A stretch of DNA of 64,000 nucleotides from Rotaria macrura. Its lineage: Eukaryota > Rotifera > Eurotatoria > Philodinida > Philodinidae. Under the pieces are notes generated by a model. That model was not told the DNA's origin, ran no database searches, and saw nothing but the letters and a program-made list of their open reading frames with translations. A program made the translations under genes and the position numbers. Positions 1-15,100 of the stretch are shown here, piece after piece. The stretch lies in contig OENT01000612.1 of NCBI GenBank assembly GCA_900239685.1, positions 6,524 to 70,523 on the forward strand. The letters run 5' to 3'. Every line of letters starts with the position of its first letter. The stretch's first letter is position 1.

Positions 1-880
1 CCCCCCCCTCAAAAAAAGTCAATTTTCGGGAAAATTCCGAAACTGAGATAAATGCACCAGAAGATAGCTCGTTCTTCGCTCTTTCAGAATCACTATAGTT
101 TTTTTTCCAAAGACCATTTTTGACCGAAATTTTTAGTGATCTTTGAGAGGTCCTCTATGTCAAAAACAGTTTCAGAGTAACTGCAGTATAATTAGGTCTT
201 TGATCTCTAATTACTGATTAATTAATTAATAATTAATTAAGCGCTCAGCGTGTGTAGAATTATAAGTTACATCGCACAAGTTAGGTCAGTTTTCTCAAAA
301 ACCGCGGGAAAACAGCAAAAAATTTTCGAAAAAATGTTTTTATGTTTTTCTCAAAATCATGTTTTTCCATTTTCTATCCTAGTTATTTTGCTTTCAGCTA
401 TGTTTTTTCGAAAATTTGTTTTTACCATTCGATAGAACATGCAAAGACGCAGGGCATCTCGTGCTCCGATTTTTGAAAAAGCTTTTTTTTATGTCCAAGA
501 AAAGATCGCCTACAAAATTCAGGTGCAGTTTTTTGGCCTTTTTACACGGACTTTGAGTTGTGGAAAAGTTTTTGGGCATAAAAATAGCTTTTTCAAAAAT
601 CGGAGCACGAGATGCCCTGCATCTTTACACGCTCTGTCGAATGGTAAAAAAATTTTTTCGAAAAAACATAGTTGAAAGCAAAATAACTAGGATGGAAAAT
701 GGGTCATTTTTAACCAGTGCTCACCTTATAACTTCCTTAAAGTTGCATATTTCTGGCTGAAATTTTTATCGTAGGCTACCCACTTCAGTTCTAACATATT
801 CTGAAAATTTCAGCCGATTTGGACTTTCTTTGACGAAACTCGACTTATGAGGGGGGGGGGGCGGGGGGTTTAATTAATTG
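1..880. repeat. Foldback repeat bounded by C and G homopolymers
   Basis: The window opens with a C-run followed by TCA, and the segment ends near 851-870 with TGA followed by a long G-run, so the two outer ends are inverted relative to each other. Inside it, 367-499 and 571-702 form an inverted repeat of about 130 bp per arm with a loop of about 70 bp. The left arm read forward closely matches the reverse complement of the right arm, with a few substitutions. Short open frames here are mirror translations of the two arms and are not genes. The left boundary is cut by the window edge, so no target duplication can be checked. It is probably a non-autonomous foldback or MITE-type element. Confidence 0.65.
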
Positions 881-3155
881 CCTGTTAAAGTTTGCTCCTG
901 ATAGGCTCCACAGGCAATCACAGTGCATAGTAGATCATGTACAGATTGCTGTAGGACATTATATAAAACTAGCATCTTATTGGAATATATCTGAAGAATT
1001 TTCTTGTTGTAAAGCTAAACTGTAAAGTAGCTAACGGTGAAGAAAGGATGATATTTCCGGGGAAAGGAGACGATGAGTTAAGTAATGATGGGTACATTGT
1101 GTTTCAAATTTTAATCTCGCATCAACTGTGCTAACATTTCTATATGGAAAGCCCATTGAATGATAGAGATTATCTAAGAAGTTAATTTTTTATCAAAGTA
1201 AGCACCCGATAGGTATCTTCATAACCCTAATAATAGGGATTTCGGGTCATTTTTATCACATAGTATTATTGTGACAAAACGCCAGCGATAATGGCTTGTC
1301 GTACACCTGATAACACTGATAAAATCACCGCAGTTCACCAATATAAACCCAATTTTATATCATACGTAGATCACCTCAAGGTAAATACTCATCGAAAGCG
1401 TCAAGTCAACTAATTAGGCATCTTTTACAGAATATGGACTTACCAGCCAGATATCCTCAGAAAAAATACTATACCTAAAAAAGGATCAATTCTTTTTCGA
1501 ACCTCTTTCATCACAATTCTTAACACACTTCGTTCTACCATATAAACCTAAGTAGAACAGAATCTTACATCTCCATTGCACAGCCTCTATAGGAGATATT
1601 GTGACACATGTGAATTTTTTCTTATCCAGAATGTTTGAAAACAAGTTTTTCAATGGTTTTAGTCATTCTTTAATTTGTACTAACAGTCAGCTCTATATCT
1701 ATACTCAGCATTAAATTCTCTATCAAATAGTATATAAATTGACGATAAAACCAGTTAAAAAATCTATCAAAATTCAATGAATCATGCATTTCTGTAATCT
1801 GAATCATGAGAATGTGTTGTTTAGTAAAGCTTCGGAATAGGATGAATGTTTCATCGTTCAGACAGAGGTTTATAGGAATGGCTGCTAACTTGAATCTGTG
1901 TATCTGCTGAAACTTTTAGAACGAACGTGCTTTGATTACCTATGTTCTTGAAATCGATCAACATCTTCTTCCTTCAATATCCCAGAAAGTGATAGTGCTC
2001 TCGTGTGACACCGTTTGCTGTGTCAAAATTTAGGATCCAACGTTTTGGAGTGCATATTCAAGTTGTACCAAGTTAGTATTCTACAGAGGAAAAGGTTTAG
2101 AACACTCTATCACCCTGACTTGAAGAACGCTCGTCGCAAAGCTAAGCTGCTTTTGAGGGAAATTAATGAGCAGATTACAGCTGGCGTGAAAGTTTTAGTC
2201 ACACTTCATGAGAGCTTAAACCTTTTTTGGCTACGATAGTGCAATTTTCACAACTGTATCACGCACTTGTAAGAAGATACTATGAAAGTAGTTAAGACGA
2301 TTTGATCGAAAAAAGTTTCTTTTTCAGTGATTTCAGTTGGATTATCATATTCCAACTAAAAATAACTCGTTAGGTCTTAAAATTTGGGTATATTCCTGAA
2401 AACGTTAGCTCTACAGAAGAAGGATGATTTTTATTGAAATTTGAAACTATCGATTGATCATCTCTACCGGAGATCCGACATGCCTGTAGTGGCGTGATTC
2501 ATAGGGACTAGTAAACTATTTTAGAGGTCCATTAAAGGTTCGAACTGACTGAGATTTTGAGTTATTTCAGTGTTTATCGATCAAAACAAGCAAATTATCG
2601 AGGCATAGGTCCTGCTAGCATCTTACTTAGCATGTAATACATTTCACAATACAGACAGATAATTAATAATTCTGACTAAATACTTTTATCTCTATCTCAT
2701 TCGTGATCAACAGAAAATTCACAGAACTATTCTTGAACAGCATATAAAATGGGTTAAAATTTACTATTTTAGTAGCCATGACTACTGAAAACATTAGCTT
2801 CTCGATTCGAAATTTGTGTCAAATTCGACTGATTAATTTTCGGTGGATACTATAATTTATTATGCTAAGAACTATATCGATGACAAAAATTTTCCAATAA
2901 AAATGGTTGAAATTAAGATGATATTCACTTTGATCCAATGCTATTGATTGACAGCTGGAAACTGAAATAATTAATGAAAAATCTATATTAATAGAACTGT
3001 TCCTAATTAATGACCAAGGTCTAAGAGTTTTAAGAATAAATTAAGTTTCTTTTTTCGATTCCAGACGACTTTTAGCTAAGATGAGCTTAATGAAAATCGA
3101 TAAATCAAAGAAGAAAGAAAGACTCTTTCGCAAACCTAGGTAAAATTTCAGGAAT
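881..3155. other. Non-coding stretch downstream of the PKS
   Basis: No recognisable gene. A 74-codon plus-strand frame at 2015-2239 has no family resemblance that I can see. I looked here on the minus strand for the missing ketoreductase catalytic half and acyl carrier protein of the neighbouring polyketide synthase. I saw no Rossmann glycine motif of a KR and no DSL motif of an ACP. Confidence 0.6.
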
Positions 3156-6100
3156 TCACCATTTTTTATCTAACATACTTTGTAGTGTTGACGTACTAGT
3201 CTGGATATCTGCTAAATTGTCTTTCAGTACAAGTGGCTTGTCAGAGCTCATTATTCGAATCACGGATTGATCAATTTCATGACCAAGGCTACACTTAGTA
3301 AATGCTTCAATCACTTCTGATGGCTCATAAACGGTTGTCGATTCGATGGGTTTAAATAGACCTCGTTGAACATGTTCCATCATATCGTGCATAATTTTAT
3401 TGCCCAAGACCGGTTCATTGGCAATTAATAAGACCCAATCGATAATATGAAAACTACAATCTGCTCGTAAATCAAAAAGTGACAGAGACCTTTGTGCAAA
3501 CACATCTTGTTTGCCTAGTTCAATAAAATTGCCATGTGGAGCAAGTAATTTGATGGATTCATCAAGAAGTGGACCAGAAAGGGAATTCACGACAACATCC
3601 ACACCACCTGGCACAATAGAACGTATTTCAGTTGAAAAGGACATATCACAACTGTTGAATATGTGTTCAATGCCATAACGTTGTTTGAGTAACGTTCGTT
3701 TTTGCTCATTATCAACCATAGCGATCACTCGGGCACCAACTGATTGACAATATTGAATGCATGCTTGACCGATAGCTCTCGCTGCTGCATGAACCAGAAC
3801 AGTTTGACCACGCCGAAGATGAACGCGATGCTTGAGCGAGTAGAGTGCTGTGTTAAATGGAGTCAATAGTGTGACCAATTGTTCGTCCGACCACAAACAG
3901 TCATTCGGTACACATATAATATTCAGTGTGTTGACCATGATATGAGAATGAAAAGCACCTCGTAAGCTGTAACCAATGACACGATCACCAATCTTAAAAA
4001 GATCCGAAAAAGAGCGATATACAGTTCCCATAAAATCGAGACCAAGACAATCCTCACAGTTGACTGGAGAATTTTCCTTGCCTAACAGCGAAAACATATG
4101 TGTGCGGGGATAGTGGTCACGCACTTTGAGGACATCATGGACATTCAGACCAACACAATGCACGAATACTTTGACATGGTCAGGCAACACGGTTTCCGTT
4201 ACTAATGGCTCTTTCACCCAAGCAAGGTCAATGCAAAGACGGGATGGTGGGATATGAAGACGAAATGAATTTGTTTTCCCATCCGTCAGAGGTACAATAG
4301 TCGTTTCCACTGGCACTGATGACTCTTTCACAATTTTGTGTTCGACAGATTCATAGCTCCATTCAAATTGTTTGATGAGACCATTACCATGATGATAAAG
4401 AACTATTTCATCAACATTGTCTACTGTTCGTGAATACATAAGATGTTGAACGACAAAATCAGTCAATGATGGTTCACAAAAGTCATTCGCAGATGGTTGT
4501 AAATCAATAAGCTTGATGTAATGGCGAGCATACTCAACTGTTAGACTACGTGCGAGACCAATCAAAGGCGACACATTTGGGTTGAAGATACGTCCACCAT
4601 CTATAGGTTGAGCATTTTGTGTGAAAATGAATATGTAAGGGAACGGTCGGTCTTCAGAACGATGTTCTTGAATAATTTGAAGGATACAAAGAAATGTCAT
4701 GCACATGTGTTCGACTTGCCATTTGAAAACTGCTTGATCATTGTCATTGTCCACAGGTGGCACATCCAATGACCATGCAAATACAATATGTAGTTGTTTA
4801 TACTGCATTAGCATATTGTTGATTGTAGAATTAATATGATCATGTGTGGCCATATCATCTAGAACCATAATATTCGAACTTGGCAAATGAGGTGCTAGTG
4901 AATATATTAGCTTAGAAGATCGATCACTGAATAGAAGCCATGCTTGATCCTGCCATTCAGGAAGTTTAGTGAGAGTCAATATCGCTGTTGACTTTTGTAA
5001 GATAATAAGTGCATCGCCGAACGGATTTGATCTTGAAAATCTGGGTGAACCATCAAATCCGTCAACTGCATGTGCCGCCTGTATCCATTGGTCGTCCGTA
5101 AGTAAGGCACGACTACTACCATCAGCACGCCACCAATAAGGAAAGATTCCAAACAGCAGGTCGAAATACGAATGACTGATTGTGAGTTCATTGAGAAGAA
5201 GAAGACCACCTGGTACAATAAGTCGGCGAAGTGCGTCCAATGAGTGAGTTACATCAGATGTTGCATGTAGGACATTAACGGCTAAGGCTATATGATGTAC
5301 TTCTTCTGAAACAACAAATAAATGTTTACCGGTTACAGTAAAGCTATTCGATGTATAGGTTATTTACAGATGAAAACAGTAAGAATCGAACTGAAGTCGC
5401 ATAGTGGTTTTTCATTAAGGAAGCGTAGTAAAAAAATGATAATGATTTTATACAATATTTTATTTTACATTTCAATTCAGGTGAAAACGACTCAGAAGTC
5501 TTCATATTAGAGTCATCTCATTTGTACTAATATTCTGTATGCATCCATACAATATAATTATTTTGAAATACTGATTAATCTGGCGATATACGATGAATGA
5601 GGCGTAGAGTAGTTCACGCTTATCTTTGTTGAGTTTCATATTTTAAATTTTAGCACACGACGAGAAGATGTATTGCCAATTTCTTTCTAATATGGTCTAT
5701 TTCGTTTCTATGTTAGTAATTTTCATCGAGTTGGTAGAACACAACACAAACTTATACTGTAATGTTCATCACCGTATGTCTAATATATTCATATTGTTAT
5801 TGGCTTTTTAATAAAAGCACTTTTCATCGTCATTTCAACTATACCGTTTAACGATATTGTTCGAGTTTTCGGATTATCGAGCGAAGAGTTCTCTACAGAT
5901 TTATCCAGAAAAAAGCCCACGACACTAGCTTTTTATCTGATGAAAATGTTTTCCAAACTGGCTTGAATCAGGATATGAAAACCCACAATTATCTGTTACC
6001 TTATCAGTAGCCGTTGAATATCTCTGTCAGCTCAGTAAATAGGTTAGTATTAATAGCTTCTTGTATACTGAAGTACACACAAGGAAAAGTTAATTTTTGT

Positions 6101-9100
6101 TAGACACGTCGAAAATGGAAATAAGCACATTGCCCAATGTCTTGAGATCTGATATTTCACAATCAAAATGATTTATCTGTTGAAAATTCATTTCTCATCA
6201 AGATTGTTCTACGATCTTTATGACTCTCCGTAAAAATTCGATTTTGCTCGGAAAGAAAAACAATTTTGAGATGTCCACATGAAAACTACCACTTCTAATT
6301 AAATCTAGAAGTTTTATAAACAAGTGTCAACAAACTTCTAGAATATCAAAGCTTTTACAACAGCAGTGAGAAATCGGCTAACCAATAAGTAAGAAGGAAC
6401 ACTCATTTCAAAGCAAGCGTATAGATAAATCTTCAGACCTATCCACAATGGGAAAAAACATTGATATGTTCTAATCTTTCAATCCCTAAACGTTTTTTTA
6501 ATTTTTTCTATATTTGTACTTTTCCTCTCATAATTTAGAATTCTAAACACCGATTCATACTGAGTAATTGATTATTTTCCTTATTGTTTGCAGAGGGTGC
6601 CTCTCTGTATGGTTTGATAGAGACCGTGTTTTGTGTTAAGTTTTATTTTATTTTATTACACTAGGCAACACGTTTTAGAAGGGACTCCTTTTTTGAAAGA
6701 GTTTTCGATAGTGTTGAACTCGTTAGTCAACTCTTAAGGATAAAAATTACGAGTTTTAAAAAAGCATTCTATGAGGTCCTGCATCCAAGGTTTTCAATCA
6801 AATAAAACAAAACAATTATTTGTTTCTAATAGGAATAGTCACAGGAACGTCTGAATGATCTAATGAGTTTGCAACACTAGCTTGACTAATATATCTCATG
6901 GATCTCATGATATTGTGTTGAAAATTTTACCTTAGTCTCTCCACGATAGCCCCAACAAAGCCGAATAATTTCATGCACTTTGAACGCACTTTACTTGAAG
7001 TAGATTTTGCAACTGAATGATTGTTGTTTCAAAGAATTATTCGCTTGACAAACCTGCAGCTTTGAAAATGTCATTCGGTGATATAATTTAGATGGACAAT
7101 GATCTTTTTTTAAATCGAAAACAATAAAAATAGATTAGGTGCAAAGTCAAGTGCAGTTTAGTATACGATTGTGTCGCATTCTTTCTGTTCTTTAAAAATT
7201 ACTGACAATAAATCGAAATATAACATATAAGAACGACCTGGACAACGCATCGTTTCGATACGTGTCAAATTTTTGGATATGGAACTCAACAGAAGTAGGA
7301 GCAAAATATTTAATGCCCGATTCCTAATGCATCGTTCGTCAAATGAATGCTGAAATAATACAGAAGACACATTGATATTCGAGCCGTCTGGGAATCTGAC
7401 AAAATGCTAATACAGAAATAGGAAGTAGGACTTTACGACTTTGAACTCACGTATTTTCTGTTGTTAGGATTGTTTTTCCGAGATGGGAATTCTACAAAGT
7501 TTTTAATCATTCTTAGGAATAAATTTATGAACCCTGATTGAAAATTTTCTATTCATCTCCTAACATGTTGTTTGGTTCCTTCGAGATCAAAACAGGCATT
7601 AAGCCATACTACTTCTTTTTCAACATCTGACCGTGAAGAATATGCATAGATTGTTTGTATATACTGAAGACGATTCCGTCATTTTATACGATTTACTATG
7701 AAAAGCAGAAAGGAAAAATGCCGATCATGTAATATGTCGAAACTTCTGAGATATCGTTTTTGACCAATATTGATTTTCTTTCATATTATGTTTCTCGTGT
7801 TTATTTTCTCTCGTATTTTCTTTTACAGTTTCGTTGGTTGGCTAATAATTTTTCTTAAATTAGTCATTGCATGAGTGAACATTTGAGAATATCGAATAGA
7901 CACAGAATACAACGAAAACAAAGAAAAAGCAAGGAACTGCAAATGAGTACAGGTGCTAAACGCTGATCAATTTTAACTTCTACTAATGGTATTCAGAAGC
8001 GTATCGATACTCTTATGGCACGTTACAGCAATGACGAAACTAATGTTGAGGAGTTGTTGGATAACTTATCATTGCTCATCATGAGAAAAGCAAAAACTTT
8101 ATATTAATCACACACATCTGGACCCATGGAAAATCATTCATTTTTGAAATAGTTATTTATCATTATCAATAAACATATTTTTCCTTTTTTTCAATAAAAT
8201 AAAATAAAATAAATATTATATATTTTTTATCTGACATCATTTTTCACTGATTCGATATTTGTTTTCATTCGACACTTTTTTCTTTCGGCGTTTTCAATAT
8301 ATTCCTTTTACACGTTTCAATCTGTTAGAATTGGGCTGTTGAAAGTTTTTTGTATATTCCTTAGAACACCTTCAATGAATATATTTACGGAAAACACAAC
8401 CGAATCACACCATTTCTGCGCTGATCAGTTTTATATATCATTTTTTTGATCACTTTTATAATTTTAAGTAATGAATGTCAATGTTTAGTGCATTTGTTGC
8501 TTTTTCAGGATTCACACTGCATGAATTTTCATTTTTGAATCGAGTCAATCTTAAAGTAAAACACTCATTTGTATTTCTTCACTGTTGTCAGAGCGCTACA
8601 AAGAAAAGATTCGTCAATAAGGTGATGATTGTTTCAGTTTCTTAAGACTACAGTTCAATGAGGATGATTCAGTCCTTTGTGGTTTTATTAAGTATTATTT
8701 CGTTGAAGGATCATACACAAGTTTATAAGCTAGTACCCGATAAAAATCATTAGAAACCAGACCTTTTATACGCTTCAGAGTAAGAGAAGATTATTAAACT
8801 TATTTTGAGTGTAAAATTGAAGTGTACCACTGATACTTACCGAGAATTGTGGATTTTTTCATATTATCTTCAATGTCATACATTTGATAGGATACTGAAA
8901 TCCTTTGATTCTTCTCACTATTATTGACCAGAGCACGTTGAAATACTTGCTTTGCTTCCTTTAAAAGTTCTTCTGTTGCATCAACATACAACACATTAAT
9001 ACACGTGTCTGTTTCTTTTGAAAAGTTGACTAATTGATTGACAATAGGGAGAACAACTGAGCTTGTCCCACCACCAATGATTAATACATGTAATCGATGA

Positions 9101-12100
9101 GGATGTTCCAATCGCAGATATTTCATGATTGCCTCCAAGATGATATGCATTTTTGAAGACGAGATAAGAACATGCACATCCTCTATAGCCGATTCATTTG
9201 TTTTATTCTCGAAAAGATCTATAACATTCATTTCTCCCGATAGGATTTGGCCGAGTTGTGAAGCACAGATATGAAGCATAGTAATGAGTGGCTTTAAAAG
9301 AGGAAATCGATTAACGAGCTCTTTGCGCATGAGTTGAATTGAATGCGAATGTACTGACGATGTTACATTGCCGTTTTGATCCAAAAGTTCTGCATGACGT
9401 ACAAGGAAGAAAGACGCATGAAACAATCGAACAAAGTAAGGTTGATCATCTCGAACATGTCGTTCCAGTTCGTCTGGAATCAGGACCTTATTGTTTCCAA
9501 ATGTAGCGAGATGTTTGAGAGCATAGAGTGCATAATTTGCTGCAAGGCTATTGAATGGTTGTATAGCTTCGATCAGTTGATTAGTAATCATGTTGCTGTC
9601 TTGTAAATTCTTTTCCATGCAATGAATTTCATCTAACAAAGCTTCTAACGATGGTAACGTGTTCTTGATTACAAGTGGTCGTATTGTTTTATAAGACCAT
9701 TTCTTTCTAAGGCAGCATTCTGTTTCAATCTTGTCAATATGTTGAGTCAAATCAACATTTGGTATATCCAAACTTTCATTCACTCTCTCGAACACAGTTT
9801 TGCCTGCAGGTGACCAACGACTAAGAAAACGTTGCATTTTTAACATTTCACAAATAAAGATTGGTCTCGCATTCGACTTTGTAACGTCATTACGGCTATC
9901 AAAAGCAGATAAAGTCGAAATCAAGGTGTCCTCTTGGGCAAGGTCGGTAACTGTACGATGATACTCAGTATACACAGTTAGTTTCGGTACTTGAAACGTA
10001 CTTTCATTCAGAATTATCCGATTAATTGAAATGGGAATATAAGTGTCATGACCAGGCAAGATAGACATAGAGGCATGCAAGCAGCCGTCGAACATTATTG
10101 GATGAAGATGATAACGAGCATCAATTCTTTTTTCCTTGTCTTGGCGAATGCAACCAATCACTTGACTCTTCATATATTTCATTGACTCTATGACTTGATA
10201 GCAAGGACCATACTGATAACCACGACTTGATAGATGAGTGTATGCTCGAGTAGGATTTAGAACACGCCACGCTTCTGTATTATCGATGAACTTACGACTT
10301 GAGGTGGAATAAATGTTGAGGTGAGGACCAATATCGATGCGACCACGTGCGTGTAAAGTGAACTCACGGAGAGAGTATGTATTCAGACTATATGGATCAG
10401 TAAAAGAGTCCACAATATCGTTGGCACTCATTCCCGAGACTCTCGTGCACTCCTTTCCTGCCGCCGACCAAGGACGACTGTAAATTGACCATTCGTGCAT
10501 TGGCATAACAACTTGGGTAAATACTTCGATGAGTTCATGCTCACTTAGGAGAAGAGCCTGTGGAAATTCAACTTGTTCGAAGGCGATCGGTGGTATCATC
10601 TCCCCATCAGTCAAAGTCGTTAGTAGTTGGTAACAGGCAGCTAAAGCGAGTTCAAGAAAGCAGCCAGCAGGAAATAATACACTATTTCGGATTTTATGAT
10701 CTCGTAAATATGCGAATTCAGGTACTTTCAGGTTGATCAAACTTTTCCATATAGCCGATGTTTGTTGCGTCCCTTGTCGAACACCCAAAAGAGGATGCTT
10801 TGGAAGGCGATTCACAAGTCGCTTCATTACACATTCCTTTGATTCGTACCAGAAAGGAGCCTTATTGAACGGATATAAAGGAAATGCATCTAATGAGGAC
10901 TTTTCACAGGGACTAGGCTGAGCAGAACGAGAACTGAGGTACTGTCGCCAAACATCAGGAGAGTATGAAAGTTGTGCTAGACTCATAATCAAAGTCGTTT
11001 TTTCGTCCTCTTTTCGTTTAAGAGTCGGTAGAATGAGTGGCCTAGTAACATTGTTAAAATCATAGCATTCTTGAATCGATGTAGTTAGAACAGGATGTGG
11101 CGAAATTTCGAGAAAGGCATCGACTATTCGAGCTTTCATTATTGCTTCGATTGCATCACCGAATCGAACACATTGGCGAGCATTCCTCCACCAATGATGA
11201 GCATCGAGTGGTGTTGCATCATCTACTTTGCTTCCAGTTACACTTGAATAAAGATGTGCCTGAGCACAATGAATATCAAACATCTGTTCTTCGCTCTCAA
11301 GTGATCGCCCAGATATGGTATCGAGTATTGATATCATATCTTCTTGGATGTTGAAATAGTCCATCTGGTGTGAATGGAATGCATTATTGATTTGAAGTTG
11401 AGATTTGAATACATTTGGATGAAATGTCGACAGAATCTGCTGTAGTTCCTCAATTATTGTTGTTGCACCACTCAACGTCACTGAACACGGACTGTTCACA
11501 GCAGCTACACACACTAGATGATCAATGTCACGAAGCAGTAGATTGCACGCTTCTTGTTCATTCATAGCTACAGCTAACATCCGACCACCTTGACAAGTAT
11601 TTCGATGTTGAAGCCGAGCACAATGATAGGATATACGCACAGCCTCTGATAGTGTAACACGTCCTGAAACAAATGCAGCTGCTTGTTCTCCAGCGCTGTG
11701 TGAAACTATGGTACTTGGAAAAATATGCCATGAGACAAGTAAGGCTGACAGAGCGATCTGGACAGCAAATAGAGCCGGTTGTGCGATGTTCGTGTCATTG
11801 ATACGAGACTCCTCCTCACTCTTGTGTATCAATTCTTCCAACAGACACCATTCACGCGCATTTGCAATAGTAAATTCTTTGTCAACTCGATGAATCCATT
11901 CACGGAAGACAGGCTCACTGTGATACAATTGTCGACCCATTGCCCACCATTGAGATCCTTGACCACTGAAGACAAAACATAAACGAAGTTTGGCGATTAG
12001 AGGACGCTTGATAATAAGCAGGCCTGGTGATGGGTGCCGCACAAGAAAAGCATTAATTTGTTGTTGGAATTGAGCACGATCGACAGAGACAAAAATAGCC

Positions 12101-15100
12101 AAGTGCTCATGACTGATCGTACGTTTTAGCAGAAGTTCTCGAGAGATATGTGCAAGAAAAGAATATTCATCGTCGAAACGTTTCATTTTTTTAAGCCAAT
12201 CGTCGAACAGAACTATCATCTGGTGCAGTGATTCACGACTCTTAGCTACAAAAGATCATCATATATGAAACAAACCTATGATATCTCTCTACACAAGGAT
12301 TGCTTACCAGAGAAAAGAAAAAGAAAATTTTGCTGAAATGATTTGTCATTTTTGTGAAAATTTTGTATATCCGACTCTTTCGGTTGATATTCCTCGACAA
12401 TAGCATGGGTGTTATTGCCACCAATGCCAAATGAATTGATCCCGATAGCCACTGATGAGCAGTTACTATTGTTGTGCAAAGGAAATGGTACTATATTCTG
12501 TACAATATGCAAATTATAGTGTTTTGCTTCGATTTCAGAATTGAGTGCTAAAAAATTCATATTCGGCGGAATGACCCTGTGAATCATGCACATTGCTACC
12601 TTGATAAGGGCTGCAATGCCGGATGCTCCTTCTGAATGCCCAATGTTGCTCTCAATGGAGCCAAGAAGTAATGGAGGATCAAAGAGTGATCGTCGAAAGA
12701 ATCGTCCCAATGTATTAGCTTCGATGGAGTCTTCTACTGGAGTTCCCACCCCATGTGCTTCCACATAAAAAATACGTCGAAGATCGAACTGTGTTCTTTC
12801 GTAGATGTCTGTAAGAAGTCGTTGTTGTCCTGCGCTCGACGGAACAGCAAATGCATCCTTGTCTTCAGAACCGTCATGATTGCTCAAAACATCGTGCAAT
12901 ACACAATAAATTCGATCTCCATCTCGTTCAGCATCGCTCAATCGCTTAAGAAGAACAAGACCGAGTCCTTCACCTATAAATTGATAAAAGCAAAGAACAT
13001 AATATTTTCGAAAAGGTGTGGCCAAATAGCTGGGCTAATTTTTTCTATGAATTCATATGCTCTTTAGTCAAGAATAATTTGAAATGTTAATCAAGTCATC
13101 AACACATTTGAAGATTTGGAGTCTTCTATTCTTTCCTATCATTCATAAAATTATTAAGGAATCTTTCATTATGTACCTTAAGAATATATCTTTCTGACAG
13201 TCTCACTAGCAAACATCAGTTGCAGATCATTTTTTCCAATGTTCGTCAGTAGACAGATTTATTTTACTTATTCAACATGCGTTGAAAGAAACAGCAACTA
13301 AGATCATCCTATGAAACGATAAGGAAACCATCTTTAGTAAAAAAAAGTGTTTGTAGAACAACACAGACAACATTCCCTAATATCTCGGCACAATGTTCAA
13401 TAGAATTCTTTTTTCTAAAGAAAAAGACCGGCCACTGGCAAAATTTAACCGCCTAAATGACTAAATAACTGGAGAAAATGGAAATTCTGTTTTTTCAAAT
13501 TTATTTAAGTTAGCAGCTTATGTCCAAGTTTGATTATTGTAAATGAAATTCATTCCCAGTGAACGCTACCACTAATATAGTTATTATGCTTAAGGTTACT
13601 TCAATGAATAAGTTTGATTTGCAAAAAAATATTTGATAGAAAAAACACCAGTTGAATATAGATTCTGTGTTTTCTTCTGTGTCTGTTTCAAAAAATGTCA
13701 TTAGATCGCATTGAAAAAGGAAATAGGTTCTTAGACTCATAAGTATACAAGGAAAACAACCGACTTGTATACGTGAAGTGAGATTTTATTCAATTATGAA
13801 AGACTTTGATGATAAGCATGTATCCGAGTTTTTGAACGAAAGCAACAGGAGAAGAGGTTTTTTAATTTATATACAATACGTTTCTCTTTTACATGGATCT
13901 CTTTATTTGTTACGTGCACGAATGTACACCGAAACCGCTAGATTGAAAGATCCAGGAAACGTTCTTCTTTCCAACAGAAGTTGAAGAATTTTTTCGAGTA
14001 AGCTGCAAGGAAGTACTACAATGACTGTATGCTTTCAATAAAGAAACACATTCTTTTATAGACAGCTGTCTCCTATTAGTTGTTTCTCAAGATTTTTCTA
14101 ACTCGGAACTGGCATATTGTTGAAACTCAAATTAAATTTGGTTCTAGATTTAAATACTAAAATAACCAATAAGCTCCAGAAACTTTTAAAAAATCGTTTT
14201 TCCGAGAGGAATCATGTAATATGTATTTTGCATCATTTATCAAAGGGAGGAGGGCTAGTCTTCTAATATGTTGATGGCTTTAAGTATCAACCAAAGTTTT
14301 TGCCAGTTCAGGGAAGCCTTTACGAAATGATGATCCATACTAGATTTCTCAAATCCCAAATGATTATTGTAAAGTCCAGAACAACACACCATCACTGATC
14401 TCTAGATACAAACTTTCTTAAATGTCGTAGATTTAAATCATTGTCCCTCTTTGCAACTAAAAAGTATCCTTCTGTTTATACGTCATACACGAACAAGAGT
14501 CTTGAGTTTAGTACACAGAAGCATCATTGCCGATCGCCATCTATTCAAGCTCTATGTTTCAAAGAGACAATCTTTTTCAATGCAATACTCGCACAGTAGT
14601 TTTCATTATATAAAGACCACCCGTTGAAATCTGTCAAAGAAAATATGACTTTTTTTTCATTCTATCAGAATTAATAGAGAAAGCCGTAGCTTTCAAATTT
14701 TCTAAAACGAACTAACAACGTTTGTAAAAACTTGTTATTATAGATCTGATTGGGACTTAACTCGGCATCGTTGTGATGCAAATACCTTATGCAAAAGCGA
14801 TTAAGTAACTATGCTTGAGTGGCAGAAGAAGAATGAAGAATGAAGTAAGCTTTGACAATCTGATGTACTCTATCCCATGATTTCACCTTCCTGTTTAATA
14901 TCATTACAAATCTAGAAGGATTGTCAAAATTTTCTATTTTTTTTAAATTGATTATTAAAAACACATTTGACGTTTCCTTAATCATGTCATATAAAAGGTA
15001 CTACTCAGAGAAAAATTCAAACATGAAATTACTTTTAAACGCATAGCATGAAAATTATCTATTTATGTTTATATATTTGCTCTCCACGTTGATCTATCAC

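Noticed and set aside
394..760. Overlapping frames with near-identical peptides on both strands
   Set aside because: Mirror translations of the two arms of an inverted repeat.
2015..2239. 74-codon plus-strand frame with Arg/Lys-rich middle
   Set aside because: No family resemblance, no splice partners, and no neighbouring coding signal.
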